Shown here in pieces: positions 13,870 to 14,211 of a DNA stretch of 14,211 bases. The position numbers and the translations under genes were made by a program. Position 1 is the first letter of the stretch, and every line of letters starts with the position of its first letter. Source of the stretch: an uncultured Rubrobacteraceae bacterium (lineage in GTDB: Bacteria; Actinomycetota; Rubrobacteria; Rubrobacterales; Rubrobacteraceae); contig CADCVI010000056.1 in the NCBI GenBank assembly GCA_902806105.1, forward strand, positions 1 through 14,211, in the 5' to 3' direction. Below the pieces are notes generated by a model. It had not been told where the DNA came from, did no database searches, and worked only from the letters and a program-made list of their open reading frames with translations.

Positions 13870-14211
13870 ATGGAACCCGCACCGAGCGATAAGATCGAGA
13901 AGGCGCGCCACAGGCGTAGGGGCGCCACTCTCACGGGCGTGGGAGTGGGGCTCTTCGCCTTCGTGCTGTACGTCCTGACCCTGGCGCCGACGATCCTGTA
14001 CTACACGGACGAGATGAAGGACTCGGCGGTGCTACCGGCGATCGCGTACGTGCTGGGCATCAGCCACCCCACCGGCTACCCGACCTACACGATCCTCACC
14101 CACCTCTTCACCTACCTGCCGATCGGCGACGTCGCCTACAGGGTCAACCTCGCCTCTGCCGTCTTCGGGGCCCTGGCGGTGATGGCGCTCTACGCCGTCG
14201 GGCTGCGCCTC
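13870..14211 (+). CDS. DUF2723 membrane protein (TMEM260/PMT-like), N-terminal part
   Basis: The frame is open from ATG 13870 to the right edge (114 codons) and an in-frame TAA at 13855-13857 limits the start. The sequence begins with a basic cytoplasmic stretch (KIEKARHRRRG), then a membrane helix (GVGVGLFAFVLYVLTLAPTI), then the DUF2723 signature YVLGISHPTGYPTYTILTHL and FTYLPIGDVAYRVNLASAVF, and a second or third helix. DUF2723 proteins are multi-pass and distantly related to GT-C glycosyltransferases; their substrate in bacteria is generally unknown. No Shine-Dalgarno sequence is visible before the ATG, so leaderless or weakly initiated translation is possible. It follows the glycosyltransferase remnant, perhaps the leftover of a small glycosylation cluster. 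Confidence 0.88.
   Translation, partial: MEPAPSDKIEKARHRRRGATLTGVGVGLFAFVLYVLTLAPTILYYTDEMKDSAVLPAIAYVLGISHPTGYPTYTILTHLFTYLPIGDVAYRVNLASAVFGALAVMALYAVGLRL

Noticed and set aside
1..14211. CRISPR arrays, IS elements, rRNA or tRNA genes
   Set aside because: No regularly spaced repeats, transposase-like proteins, terminal inverted repeats, or RNA gene signatures were seen by eye.

Overview
The window is high-GC DNA with strong Shine-Dalgarno sequences, GTG/TTG starts, a very large NAD-dependent glutamate dehydrogenase and a DUF2723 membrane protein. This fits a high-GC Gram-positive (Actinomycetota), possibly a Rubrobacter-like lineage. The assignment rests on protein character and composition only.

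Positions 1-370 hold the 3' end of an MBL-fold hydrolase and a glutathione S-transferase gene cut off after about 37 codons. Positions 446-6275 form a self-contained catabolic locus: a FadR-type GntR regulator, then an operon of short-chain dehydrogenase, a possible 23-aa peptide, a GntP-family sugar-acid permease, and the two halves of a split transketolase, ended by a 38-bp perfect palindrome. Three copies of a TNGTNNNACNA (FadR-type) operator were found. One lies at the regulator's own -10 box. Two, 52 bp apart centre to centre, bracket a near-consensus promoter (TTGACA-17-TATCTT) of the operon. The simplest reading is that the regulator represses itself and the operon until a sugar-acid-type ligand arrives. 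The permease would import the acid, the dehydrogenase would make a keto group, and the transketolase would cut the C-C bond without a sugar kinase or aldolase. The substrate is not known; a keto-aldonate such as 5-ketogluconate is one concrete candidate.

Positions 6276-7035 are a long non-coding stretch whose last ~230 nt look like a structured leader. It precedes the large-class NAD-glutamate dehydrogenase (1619 aa, 7036-11895). Positions 11896-12228 contain several perfect hairpins between convergent genes. An unrecognised acidic 263-aa protein lies on the minus strand (12229-13020).

Positions 13195-13777 are a gene graveyard. A piece of a ThDP-dependent pyruvate-oxidase-like enzyme (plus strand) is fused head-on to a frameshifted remnant of a TIGR04282/DUF2064 glycosyltransferase (minus strand). 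The window ends in the N-terminus of a DUF2723 multi-pass membrane protein (13870 onward).
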